10,272 nucleotides of DNA from an uncultured Lachnospiraceae bacterium (GTDB lineage Bacteria; Bacillota_A; Clostridia; Lachnospirales; Lachnospiraceae). Numbering within the stretch: position 1 is the first letter of the stretch; each line of letters opens with the position of its first letter. The stretch lies in assembly GCA_947175285.1 (NCBI GenBank), contig CAMWMM010000129.1:1-10272 (forward strand), read 5' to 3'. The notes beneath the pieces are model-generated. The model ran no database searches. It had not been told where the DNA came from and saw only the letters and a list, made by a program, of their open reading frames with translations. Both the position numbers and the translations under genes were made by a program. Shown here one piece after another: positions 1-7,010 of this stretch.

Positions 1-3
1 TTT

Positions 4-9
4 CCTCTC
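4..9 (-). promoter_or_regulatory. Ribosome binding site of the next gene, off the left edge
   Basis: Read on the minus strand, GAGAGG followed by AAA lies 7 bases after the fumarase alpha stop codon and runs to the window edge. Its position fits a Shine-Dalgarno site for a gene starting a few bases outside the window. Class I fumarases split into two subunits are normally encoded alpha then beta, so the beta subunit is the expected product; this is inference, since no codon of it is visible. Confidence 0.55.
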
Positions 10-16
10 GTCTTTC

Positions 17-859
17 TTAAATGGTTCTTACCGCATGTCTGTTGACATGACAGCAGATATTGACAGCAACCGGCAGCCCTGCAATATGCGTCGGGTATGT
101 ATTAATATTAACGGCAAGTGCTGTAGTTGATCCTCCCAAGCCTCCCGGTCCAATTCCTGTTTGATTGATTTTATCCAACATTTCTTCTTCCAGTTCTTTC
201 ACATAAGGTATTTCGGAATGCTCATCTACAGGTCTTGTCAATGCCTTCTTAGCCATTAATGCACATTTTTCAAACGTTCCGCCAATACCTACACCGACCA
301 CCATAGGCGGACAGGCATTCGGTCCCGCATCTTTGACTGCCGTAAGAATAGCATCCTTAACTCCCTCGATTCCGTCTGCGGGTTTAAGCATAAAAACCCT
401 GCTCATATTTTCACTGCCGAATCCTTTCGGCGCAACCGTAATCTTTACTTTCTCTCCGTCAATCATTTCATAATGAATAATCGCAGGCGTGTTGTCATTC
501 GTATTTTCTCTTATAAGAGGGTCTTTTACAACGGATTTTCTAAGATAACCTTCTACATATCCTCTTCTTACGCCCTCGTGAATGGCATCTTCCAAACTGC
601 CTCCGGTAAAATGAACATCCTGCCCTATTTCGACAAAAACAACCGCCATTCCCGTATCCTGACAAATAGGTATCATATCTTCCCCGGCTATTTTCAGATT
701 ATCCTGCAACTGACATAAAATCTGTTTTCCAAGCGGCGACTTTTCAGCATCCGCCGCACTTTTCATCGCCGCACTCATATCCGGTGCCAGAAAATGATTT
801 GCCTCAATACACATCTCTTTAATGTTTTCTGTAATTTCCGCTACGTCTATCGTACGCAT
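17..859 (-). CDS. fumA: Fumarate hydratase, class I, alpha subunit
   Basis: This is the N-terminal half of an oxygen-sensitive 4Fe-4S hydratase that interconverts fumarate and L-malate in the cytoplasm. At 280 residues it matches the split alpha subunits of anaerobes rather than the single-chain FumA of enterics. The three expected cluster cysteines are visible: C66 in CQDTG (66-70), C183 in ACPP (182-185), and C269 or C270 in CCHVNRH. The GSEN motif (148-151), the GGTFEKCA segment and the catalytic-type HVNRH end are also intact. The ATG at 859 is preferred: GGAG sits 7 bases before it, whereas the in-frame TTG 15 bases upstream has no such site. The gene starts 1 base after the HIT stop codon, so the two are probably translationally coupled. 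The family also includes L-tartrate dehydratase alpha (TtdA); fumarase is favoured as the commoner role but the sequence alone does not settle substrate. Confidence 0.9.
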   Translation of the reverse strand: MRTIDVAEITENIKEMCIEANHFLAPDMSAAMKSAADAEKSPLGKQILCQLQDNLKIAGEDMIPICQDTGMAVVFVEIGQDVHFTGGSLEDAIHEGVRRGYVEGYLRKSVVKDPLIRENTNDNTPAIIHYEMIDGEKVKITVAPKGFGSENMSRVFMLKPADGIEGVKDAILTAVKDAGPNACPPMVVGVGIGGTFEKCALMAKKALTRPVDEHSEIPYVKELEEEMLDKINQTGIGPGGLGGSTTALAVNINTYPTHIAGLPVAVNICCHVNRHAVRTI

Positions 860-860
860 C

Positions 861-1274
861 TTAATTCTCCACAATTTGATTTTTAATTGATTCCAATTCT
901 TCCTGTGACGGTTCTCCCTTATTCCATCCTATCTCTTGTCCGTCGTCCTCATACCTCGGAATCAGGTGCATATGAAAATGGAAGACTGTCTGTCCCGCTA
1001 TCTCTCCATTGTTCTGCACCAGATTAAATCCGTCGCAGTGCAGCTTATCGGTGATTTTCTTCACCATCTTTTTCGCTAACAATATCGTATGTGACGCTGT
1101 CTCATCCGGTAATTCATACAAATTTGCATAATGATTTTTCGGCAGAATCAACGCATGCCCTTTTGCCGCTGGAGCCAAATCCAGAATCACTCTGAACTCA
1201 TCATCCTCATACAATGTCTTAGACGGTATCTCCCCGTTTGCTATCTTACAAAAAATACAATTATCCTCTTTCAT
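861..1274 (-). CDS. HIT-family (HinT-like) nucleotide-binding hydrolase
   Basis: This is a 137-residue histidine triad protein. Family members hydrolyse purine nucleoside phosphoramidates or related nucleotidyl adducts in the cytosol. The signature HFHMHLIP is at residues 99-106, giving the triad H99, H101 and H103, with H103 the expected catalytic nucleophile. C6 and C9 (CIFC), with H48 and H99, match the zinc site seen in many bacterial HIT proteins. The KGHALILPKNHYANL segment (38-52) is the typical nucleotide-binding strand and loop. The start is well supported by AGGAGG 6 bases before the ATG. It lies between the flavodoxin-SCP2 gene and fumarase alpha; no metabolic link between them is known to me. 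The biological substrate cannot be told from the sequence. Confidence 0.94.
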   Translation of the reverse strand: MKEDNCIFCKIANGEIPSKTLYEDDEFRVILDLAPAAKGHALILPKNHYANLYELPDETASHTILLAKKMVKKITDKLHCDGFNLVQNNGEIAGQTVFHFHMHLIPRYEDDGQEIGWNKGEPSQEELESIKNQIVEN

Positions 1275-1304
1275 TGCTAACCTCCTGTCCTCTTTATTAC
1301 AATA

Positions 1305-1335
1305 ATAAGCTGAAAATCTTTGATTTTCATCTTAT
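1305..1335 (-). terminator. AT-rich hairpin over the stop codon of the flavodoxin-SCP2 gene
   Basis: TGAAAATC (1311-1318) and GATTTTCA (1322-1329) form a perfect 8 bp stem around a 3-base loop. After one mismatch, ATAAG and CTTAT extend it by 5 bp. The stem covers the TAA at 1332-1334. On the minus strand it is followed by TATTGTAATAAAG, not a clean U-tract, and the stem is poor in GC. It is therefore at best a weak terminator, or an RNA stability or processing element between the flavodoxin-SCP2 and HIT genes. Confidence 0.45.
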
Positions 1336-2324
1336 CCGAACATGAATACCTGATCTAACATCCTAAGCACCTTAAATTCACCTTTTAACTTCATATCTCC
1401 TGCCATAAAAGAGCGTTGGAAACTGGTTTCACCGGATATAATTTCTATCATGGAATCCTGGCTCATCTGTACTTCGACATCAAAAACCTCTCCCTGGCCG
1501 TAAAAGCAGTTCAACTGCGCGCCATCCACTTCAATCACAAGCGGCTTCTTTTTTTCATCAATCACAATTTTATATCTTGCTGCAAAACCTGCCAGCGGAT
1601 GAAAATGTGCCCGAAAATCCTCTATAAACTCAGTATCATTTTCTTTCTCATTGCTTCCCATCAAATCCCTGAACAGACTGGTCAATTCCTGAATATCCGC
1701 TTTCTGACGCTGTACATAACTGTCATCGGCAACATATTGCGAAAGCTGTTCGGACTCCTGCGGCGTCAAATCAATATTCCTCGGAACGGATATCTTCTGT
1801 TTTACCGCCTGATTACTTGCAGGCAGGCAGGGCATTTTCTGGTTAATCGTCCGGTAAAGATTCTCCGCATTTTTCTCAATAATCCGCTGATATTCTTCAC
1901 TATCTTCCAAAATAGCGGTATCTGCAATATAGCCGCACAGTCCGCTGCAGGGACGCCCACCCAAAATTTCCCATGCCGTAGCAAGATTTAATTTACCCTC
2001 CTGCTCGCCATATGTTGTTGACATGACAATAGGACACATATAAATCTCGCTGATTTTTTCTTTATCGCCATACAGCCAGCAGGCATCCAGAAACTGCTGC
2101 ATATAGCCGCCGATTCCATACCACTCTACTGTTGTCGCCAGAATAATACCATCCGCATTTTTTAACGTCTGCGGCAGAGTTGTAATTTTATTTTTCAATT
2201 CCTGTAAACGGAAAATTTCTACAATGACATGCAGTTCCTCCAATACTTCCTGAATTTTTCCCAATACATAAAGCGTAGGGTCATCCACCAGCCCTCTGCC
2301 TCCATAGTAAACATTAATTTTCAT
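1332..2324 (-). CDS. Flavodoxin-like oxidoreductase fused to a C-terminal SCP2 domain
   Basis: This 330-residue protein has two parts. Residues 1-165 look like the flavodoxin / NAD(P)H-dependent FMN reductase fold: a beta strand at the start (KINVYYGG), a strand and loop at 59-67 (GIILATTVEW), a GGYMQQFLDACWLYG helix at 72-86, and a TTYGEQEG loop at 103-110. Residues about 232-330 resemble an SCP2 sterol-transfer domain, with alternating strands (YKIVIDEKKKPLVIEVDG) and a closing FMAGDMKLKGEFKVLRML. A charged linker at about 180-230 joins them. The first loop (GGRGLVDDPT) is unlike the usual phosphate-binding GSPRxxGNT loop, so FMN binding is probable but not certain. GAGAGGG precedes the ATG by 5 bases. 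The gene starts 19 bases after the rhomboid stop codon, in one operon. A role in handling a hydrophobic substrate or quinone-like molecule is only a guess from the fusion. Confidence 0.8.
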   Translation of the reverse strand: MKINVYYGGRGLVDDPTLYVLGKIQEVLEELHVIVEIFRLQELKNKITTLPQTLKNADGIILATTVEWYGIGGYMQQFLDACWLYGDKEKISEIYMCPIVMSTTYGEQEGKLNLATAWEILGGRPCSGLCGYIADTAILEDSEEYQRIIEKNAENLYRTINQKMPCLPASNQAVKQKISVPRNIDLTPQESEQLSQYVADDSYVQRQKADIQELTSLFRDLMGSNEKENDTEFIEDFRAHFHPLAGFAARYKIVIDEKKKPLVIEVDGAQLNCFYGQGEVFDVEVQMSQDSMIEIISGETSFQRSFMAGDMKLKGEFKVLRMLDQVFMFG

Positions 2325-2343
2325 AATAACCCTCTCTTTTGCT

Positions 2344-3399
2344 CTATTTCTTCTTTATCTCAGGCATCAGCAGCCAATAAATACCCGCTGCCAAGAATCC
2401 CATAATAACACCGCCGACGTGTGCGGCATTATTGACGTAACTACTGGTAAATCCGCAATACAGAGAAAAGGCGATAGAAAATACGATTCTGACTGTTGTC
2501 ACACCCGTAAGTTTTCCTTTGTGCAAAAGCGCTAACATCAAAAGCGCACCCTCGACTCCGAAAATGGCTCCGCTTGCTCCTACCGAACTGATGTAAAAAC
2601 CTGTTATCATTTCATATCCTGCGGAAAAAACATTGCCAATGAAACCGGACAAAAAATAGATAAGCATATAGGAAATATGCCCAACCTGTTTCTCTATCAC
2701 GTTGCCGATATAGTATAATACCAGCATATTGCTAACAAGATGTTCGATATCCGCATGCAGAAACATACTGGTAAATATCCGGTACCACTCTCCATCTTCT
2801 ATCAAATTCATCACACTGAATGCACCTTTATTATATAACAAATCACCCGTAAATGTACATAGAATAAATAAAATCACATTGATAACAACGAGCAGAATAT
2901 TACATATACAATATTTTCTTCCGCTTTCTGCGTTTCCGGAATCCTGAGATGCTTCCCTCTCCACAGACGGCGCTTTTGAAAGTTCAAAAAGAAACTCCTC
3001 TAAAATTCCTTTCATCCCATAAAAATCAGCGATTTGATTTTCATGAAGCAATAATCTGTTTTCCGCAGCATCAATCAGCCAGCAAAATGCATCATTTCCG
3101 CATAGCTGTTTTGCTCTTTCCGTATCCGAACAGATAATCAGGGAAAGAATGTGTATCTCATCAATCCCTTTCTCACGAAAAAACACCCGAATCTTTTCTT
3201 TAATATGCGTATATTGATCTTCCGTAATATAGAGTTCCTGTTTATAATCAATAATATGCAGTACATTTACGTAGTTATTTTCTCTGCGACAAAAAAAGGT
3301 AAATTCCGGAAGATTGGACATAACCTTATTAAATCCCTGTTCAATTAATAACCGCTCCAACTGCTCATATACCATAACGATATCATCCTTATTAGACAT
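2344..3399 (-). CDS. Rhomboid-family intramembrane serine protease
   Basis: This 351-residue membrane protease would cleave transmembrane substrates within the bilayer. The catalytic dyad is visible as S276 in GASGAIFG (274-281) and H327 in AAHVGG (325-330). H220 and N224 in HLVSN correspond to the oxyanion-site residues of the family, and WYRIFTSMFLH (205-215) is the conserved L1 loop entry. About six hydrophobic segments are seen, at roughly 164-183, 218-235, 243-262, 271-291, 300-316 and 328-345. Residues 1-160 form a soluble, mixed-charge domain of a kind found in some Firmicute rhomboids such as B. subtilis GluP/YqgP; unlike GluP there is no C-terminal TPR extension. The ribosome binding site before the ATG is weak (AAGAGAA). 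It is the first gene of its operon, with a promoter about 25-50 bases upstream. The substrate is unknown. Confidence 0.92.
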   Translation of the reverse strand: MSNKDDIVMVYEQLERLLIEQGFNKVMSNLPEFTFFCRRENNYVNVLHIIDYKQELYITEDQYTHIKEKIRVFFREKGIDEIHILSLIICSDTERAKQLCGNDAFCWLIDAAENRLLLHENQIADFYGMKGILEEFLFELSKAPSVEREASQDSGNAESGRKYCICNILLVVINVILFILCTFTGDLLYNKGAFSVMNLIEDGEWYRIFTSMFLHADIEHLVSNMLVLYYIGNVIEKQVGHISYMLIYFLSGFIGNVFSAGYEMITGFYISSVGASGAIFGVEGALLMLALLHKGKLTGVTTVRIVFSIAFSLYCGFTSSYVNNAAHVGGVIMGFLAAGIYWLLMPEIKKK

Positions 3400-3421
3400 A
3401 CCCGTTCTCTTAAATCATAAG

Positions 3422-3448
3422 ATTATCATCTTCATACTGTCATGTCAA
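3422..3448 (-). promoter_or_regulatory. Probable sigma-A promoter of the rhomboid-to-fumarase operon
   Basis: On the minus strand a perfect TTGACA (3448-3443) is followed after 15 bases by GATAAT (3427-3422), a 5-of-6 match to the -10 consensus. The spacing is short; TAATCT at 17 bases is a poorer alternative. Transcription would begin near 3415, leaving a leader of only about 15 bases. Its place directly behind the terminator of the sugar operon, and before the first gene of the next operon, supports it. Confidence 0.6.
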
Positions 3449-3459
3449 ATAAGGAATAC

Positions 3460-3511
3460 AAAAAAAGAACTGCTACCTCCAACTGGTCAACAGTGGATGT
3501 AGCAGCTCTTT
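3460..3511 (-). terminator. Strong intrinsic terminator of the sugar transport operon
   Basis: Arms 3464-3485 and 3491-3511 pair over about 21 bp with two mismatches and one bulged base, around the 5-base loop GTCAA. On the minus strand the GC-containing stem is followed by TTCTTTTTTT (U-tract at 3466-3460). It lies 30 bases past the stop codon of the last permease gene, as expected for the 3' end of that operon. It has no U-tract in the plus direction, so it acts one way. Confidence 0.92.
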
Positions 3512-3541
3512 GGCAATGGAGTGTTATTGCCCCTATAACGC

Positions 3542-4426
3542 TTATCCTTTAACAGCTCCGGCAGTCATACCTTCAATGAAATACTGCTGGAAGCAGAGGA
3601 ACAATACAAGCACCGGTATGATACCGAACATAGAACCGGCAATCAATACATCATAATTATTTCCATAAGGTGTAAGTAACGTATTGAGTCCAATCGGAAG
3701 TGTAAACTTATTTGCGCTTCTGTATACCAACATCGGCCACAATACGTTATTCCATGCATTCATAGCGCAGAGAATAGACATTGCCGCGAATGCTGGCTTT
3801 GTAATCGGCATCATAATTTTAAAACAGATACCGTATTCCGTTGCGCCGTCTATACGTCCGGCATCCAACAAATCCTTGGGCAATCCAATCATATACTGCC
3901 TAAAAAAGAATATGGTGGATGCACCACAGACACCCGGCAAGATAACACCAGCCGTTGTATCAATCAGCTTTAATGTAATCATTTCTTTATAAAGAGGCAG
4001 AATCAAAATTTCAAACGGCACCATCATGGTTGCAATAACTAAGAAAAACAGGAAATTCTTCAGCGGATAATTATACATTGTCAGACCATATGCTACGATA
4101 TAACAGAGCAGCAATGTGCAAACAACAGAAATAATCGTCAAAACAAGACTGTTCTTATACCACATAAAATATTTCTGTGAATCCGCATTTCCACTAAATA
4201 AATATTTATAGTTAGCTAACGTCATGGTGCTCACATCAAGGTCGACACTAAGACCTCTACGAATCAGCTCTGTACCGGGACGGAAAGATGCTATTAAGCC
4301 TGCCAAAAGCGGAAATACGATGATAAAGGAAAGGATTGCAAACCATCCAGTACACACAACCGTCAAAATTCTTCTTTTCATAAGCATACCGCCGGTTTCT
4401 TTGGAAGAAGTTGTCATATTTGCCAT
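3542..4426 (-). CDS. Carbohydrate ABC transporter permease, MalG/AraQ type
   Basis: This is the second inner-membrane permease of a CUT1 sugar importer, 294 residues. About six membrane segments are visible, at roughly 22-48, 92-115, 123-146, 158-178, 211-233 and 262-284. The EAA-loop that contacts the ATPase is at about 188-207 (DAGRIDGATEYG, ending in IMMP), with the conserved G and P positions kept. The gene begins 2 bases after the stop of the other permease gene, and its GGAGGAG ribosome binding site lies within the last codons of that gene, so translation is probably coupled. M1 is chosen for this site; M14 and M16 are weaker alternatives. Gene order and the GH43/GH51 neighbours suggest uptake of arabino-oligosaccharides, like AraQ of B. 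subtilis. The substrate is inferred, not seen. Confidence 0.93.
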   Translation of the reverse strand: MANMTTSSKETGGMLMKRRILTVVCTGWFAILSFIIVFPLLAGLIASFRPGTELIRRGLSVDLDVSTMTLANYKYLFSGNADSQKYFMWYKNSLVLTIISVVCTLLLCYIVAYGLTMYNYPLKNFLFFLVIATMMVPFEILILPLYKEMITLKLIDTTAGVILPGVCGASTIFFFRQYMIGLPKDLLDAGRIDGATEYGICFKIMMPITKPAFAAMSILCAMNAWNNVLWPMLVYRSANKFTLPIGLNTLLTPYGNNYDVLIAGSMFGIIPVLVLFLCFQQYFIEGMTAGAVKG

Positions 4427-4428
4427 AA

Positions 4429-5325
4429 TTATCGCTCCTCCTTCTTAAATGTTCCGTTAAATACCAACTGTACAACATTGATGCACAGCGCAAGAACCAA
4501 AAGAACCAGACCAATTGCACTGCCGTAGCCCAAATCATTCTTAGTAATACCACGTTTGTACAGATAACCTACAATCGTCAGACCAATATTGTTCGGTGAA
4601 TCCGGTCCTGCCCACAACATATAACTTTCCATAAACATTGACAGACCTGCATATACACTGATGGTAAGTACATAAATTGTCGTTGGCTTAATAAGCGGCA
4701 ACGTTACATACCAAAACTTCTGCCATGCAGAAGCACCGTCAATTTCTGCCGCTTCATAGATTGCCGTATCAATACTTGTCAATCCGGAAATAAAATAGAG
4801 CATATTTACGCCGGTCCATCTCCAACAGCAGACAATAACAAGTGCTGCAAGTCCGGTTACTTTTGCTTTCAGCCACTTAAATGTTCCAAGTCCCAAAGCC
4901 GCCGTAATGATGTTCATCTGTCCTGTTCTGTATTCGGTGAACATCAGACGAAACAATGTACCGGAAATAACAACAGATGTCAGCGCCGGTACGTACATAC
5001 ATGCTTTCCAAAAACCTTTTGCCTTAACGAGACGGGAATCCATCATAACCGCAAAAAGCAACGGAAACGGTATTAACAATACAAGCGTACATAACATATA
5101 TTCAACGCTGTTCAGAATCGCGGTAATAAACGTCGGATCTTTTAACAATTTCTGGTAGTTTTTAAGTCCTACCCATTCTGACGACGCCGGTCCGATATCC
5201 TGAAAGCTCATTGTAACCGTACTACATAAGGGATATACCCAGAAAAGCAAAAAACTCAATATGAACGGCAAAACAAATACATATGGTGCCGCTTTTTGTG
5301 AATAAAAAAACTTTTTAAATTTCAT
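4429..5325 (-). CDS. Carbohydrate ABC transporter permease, MalF/AraP type
   Basis: This is the first permease of the same importer, 298 residues from the chosen start. It opens with a basic segment (MKFKKFFYSQK), then a membrane helix at 14-36, and further helices at about 70-96, 108-130, 158-182, 215-235 and 265-290. The EAA-loop is typical: EAAEIDGA at 191-198 and TLPLIKP at 208-214. The ATG at 5325 has GAGGG 5 bases upstream and AAGGAG further up. The in-frame GTG at 5337 abuts the AAGGAG and would lack spacing, so it was rejected. The gene follows the solute-binding protein after a hairpin and about 130 bases. No ATP-binding gene follows the permeases, which is usual for Firmicute CUT1 systems served by a shared MsmX/MsmK-type ATPase. 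Confidence 0.93.
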   Translation of the reverse strand: MKFKKFFYSQKAAPYVFVLPFILSFLLFWVYPLCSTVTMSFQDIGPASSEWVGLKNYQKLLKDPTFITAILNSVEYMLCTLVLLIPFPLLFAVMMDSRLVKAKGFWKACMYVPALTSVVISGTLFRLMFTEYRTGQMNIITAALGLGTFKWLKAKVTGLAALVIVCCWRWTGVNMLYFISGLTSIDTAIYEAAEIDGASAWQKFWYVTLPLIKPTTIYVLTISVYAGLSMFMESYMLWAGPDSPNNIGLTIVGYLYKRGITKNDLGYGSAIGLVLLVLALCINVVQLVFNGTFKKEER

Positions 5326-5403
5326 ACGCACCCTCACTCCTTACCAAAATACCCCATTTTCGCCACTTTGCCCGCGAACTTTTCTATATAGTATCATAAA
5401 CAC

Positions 5404-5447
5404 AAAAAGGGGACGTTGCTCAGGAATATACTCCTGAGCAATCCCCT
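5404..5447 (-). terminator. Hairpin with U-tract between binding-protein and permease genes
   Basis: TTGCTCAGGA (5416-5425) and TCCTGAGCAA (5432-5441) form a perfect 10 bp stem around a 6-base loop. After a small internal loop, AGGGG (5408-5412) and CCCCT (5443-5447) extend it by 5 bp. On the minus strand it is followed by TTTTT, then GTGTTT. It begins about 13 bases past the triple stop TAATAATAA of the binding-protein gene. It should act as a partial terminator, or a 3' stabiliser, that keeps binding protein in excess over the permeases, as known for malE-type operons. Confidence 0.8.
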
Positions 5448-5459
5448 GTCAGTTTATTA

Positions 5460-6914
5460 TTACTGCTCTAAAGCAATTACGCTCTGTGCTGTTGCTAAAG
5501 CTTCGTCTACATCAACGCCATTCTCAAGAATATCGTTTAATGTTACGTTACAGAACTGTTCATTGATTGTAGGGCTGATTTTCAGTGTCATGATGGTGCC
5601 GATATCATCTTTGATATCATACAAAACATCATAAGGATAATTTCTGAAATACTTGTTGTACTGGTTGTTATCATCATGTGCGAAAGCGTCATCGCCCCAC
5701 AGAGATGTATTACATACGTCAAATCCAAGGTCATCCCAGATAATCTGCTCACCATCAGGAGACATCTTTGCATAGCAAAGGAAATCTGCTGCAAGTTCCG
5801 CATCAACAGACTGATTTGTTACAACCGTACCTGTACCGCCGATACCAACGGAACATGTCTGACCTACTTCAAATACAGGACATTTTGCAATATACCAGTT
5901 ACCAGATTCTTCCGGCATATAGTTTGTGAAACGGCTCATGTACCACATAGCTTTCGGGAAAGATACGATGTTGTGGTCAAGGATATTCTGGAAACCAGCT
6001 TCCAAGTCAACGTGTCCGTCAGGAGAAACCTCTGCAAGACCGCTGTTAACCCATCCCTGCTCCATTGTCAGCATCTTCTTAACGGAGTCAAGCTCTACAT
6101 TTGCTGCTGCGCCTTCAACGCCGCCTGTCCAGTCTTCGCCATACTCAGCCATAGCAATCCACTGCCAGTCAACACCTGCGGTATCAACGGATGTCCAGTA
6201 TTTACCATCTTCATGACCGATTGCTTCCAAATATTTCTCACCGAGAGCTGCCCAGTCATCCCATGTTACAACTGCATCAACATCTTCCTGCGTAATGCCG
6301 TTCTCTTCCAGAACTGCCATGTTATAATACATTACAGTTGCACCTACATGGAAAGGAGCGCCATACTGCTTACCGTCAGAACCTTTGTATGCATCCAGAC
6401 GAGATGTTAACATATCGCCTGCATAGGGTGCCATAGCGTCATCCAATGGATGTAACCAATTATCAAGACCTTCATATGCATTAGGAACCTGCCCCATCTC
6501 AACGTCACAGATATCAGGAGCGCCTGTACCTGCTGTCAAAGATGTCAACAGCTTTGTATGCATATCAGCATAAGGATATGTAGTAAATGTAATTTCAATT
6601 GTTCTGTCAGGATTTGCCTCATTCCACTTATCAACCATGATTGCATAGAATGTATTGTGTGCTTCTACGAAAGACCAACATTCCATATGTGTACCGTTAG
6701 GATCACCAACAGTTGTAACTGCGTCTGCTTCCGCTTCTGCTTCCGTTGAATCACCGTCAGCCGGAGCCGAATCGCCCCCCCCTGCCGTGTCAGATGACCC
6801 TGCCGCGTCGTTGCCACCGTCTGCCGGTGCACTGCCGCCATCAGAACCGCATCCAGCTAATAATGATGCTGTCATGGCTGCTGTCAAAAGAGTAGCTAAT
6901 AACTTTTTCTTCAT
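5460..6914 (-). CDS. Extracellular sugar-binding lipoprotein of an ABC importer
   Basis: This 484-residue protein is the family 1 solute-binding component that captures sugar outside the cell and hands it to the permeases. A lipoprotein signal peptide is clear: MKKK, a hydrophobic stretch, then SLLAGC with the lipidated cysteine at C22. Residues 23-66 are a Gly/Ser/Asp/Ala/Glu linker with SAPADG twice (28-33 and 49-54). The mature fold begins near 75, and LLTSLTAGTGAPDI (122-135) is the typical family 1 signature region. AGGAGG lies 7 bases before the ATG. The gene has its own promoter and a roughly 100-base leader, and ends in three tandem TAA codons followed by a hairpin. By context it is AraN-like, binding arabino-oligosaccharides; affinity cannot be read from the sequence. 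The linker carries a run of eight G (6782-6775). Confidence 0.95.
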   Translation of the reverse strand: MKKKLLATLLTAAMTASLLAGCGSDGGSAPADGGNDAAGSSDTAGGGDSAPADGDSTEAEAEADAVTTVGDPNGTHMECWSFVEAHNTFYAIMVDKWNEANPDRTIEITFTTYPYADMHTKLLTSLTAGTGAPDICDVEMGQVPNAYEGLDNWLHPLDDAMAPYAGDMLTSRLDAYKGSDGKQYGAPFHVGATVMYYNMAVLEENGITQEDVDAVVTWDDWAALGEKYLEAIGHEDGKYWTSVDTAGVDWQWIAMAEYGEDWTGGVEGAAANVELDSVKKMLTMEQGWVNSGLAEVSPDGHVDLEAGFQNILDHNIVSFPKAMWYMSRFTNYMPEESGNWYIAKCPVFEVGQTCSVGIGGTGTVVTNQSVDAELAADFLCYAKMSPDGEQIIWDDLGFDVCNTSLWGDDAFAHDDNNQYNKYFRNYPYDVLYDIKDDIGTIMTLKISPTINEQFCNVTLNDILENGVDVDEALATAQSVIALEQ

Positions 6915-6954
6915 TTTTTTTCCTCCTTTTAATTAGTTGTTTCCTAATAAATTT

Positions 6955-7010
6955 AGATAACCGTATATGTTTCCGTCACTTTGTACATTTTACTCACTTT
7001 TAGGTTATCT
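6955..7010 (-). promoter_or_regulatory. Inverted-repeat leader element before the binding-protein gene
   Basis: AGATAACC (6955-6962) and GGTTATCT (7003-7010) form a perfect 8 bp inverted repeat separated by 40 bases. Both arms fall within the predicted leader RNA, the outer arm starting only a few bases after the inferred transcription start. The enclosed part, read on the minus strand, carries AAAGTGA twice. No U-tract follows, so it is not a terminator. It could be an RNA structure or a pair of protein binding sites. I do not recognise it as a known riboswitch class. Confidence 0.4.

Noticed and set aside
860..874. TTG at 874 as the start of fumarase alpha
   Set aside because: It would overlap the HIT gene and has no upstream ribosome binding site, whereas GGAG is ideally placed for the ATG at 859.
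1416..1991. A 191-codon open frame on the plus strand
   Set aside because: It is antisense to the flavodoxin-SCP2 gene, and its translation looks like a reverse-strand shadow without recognisable domain structure.
5345..5368. Seven-codon frame (MGYFGKE) just upstream of the first permease as a possible leader peptide
   Set aside because: It has no ribosome binding site, no codon bias towards a sensed amino acid, and no terminator/antiterminator pair after it.
5359..5378. Inverted repeat TTCGC/GCGAA in the leader of the first permease gene
   Set aside because: It is only 5 bp with a 10-base loop, which is expected by chance.
5380..5408. Possible promoter (TATGAT and TATATAG boxes) before the permease genes
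   Set aside because: No acceptable -35 box lies 15-19 bases upstream; the bases there belong to the hairpin stem.
5676..6410. A 244-codon open frame on the plus strand
   Set aside because: It lies wholly antisense to the solute-binding lipoprotein, which has a signal peptide, family signature and strong ribosome binding site. The antisense translation is rich in Cys, Ile and His and resembles no family.
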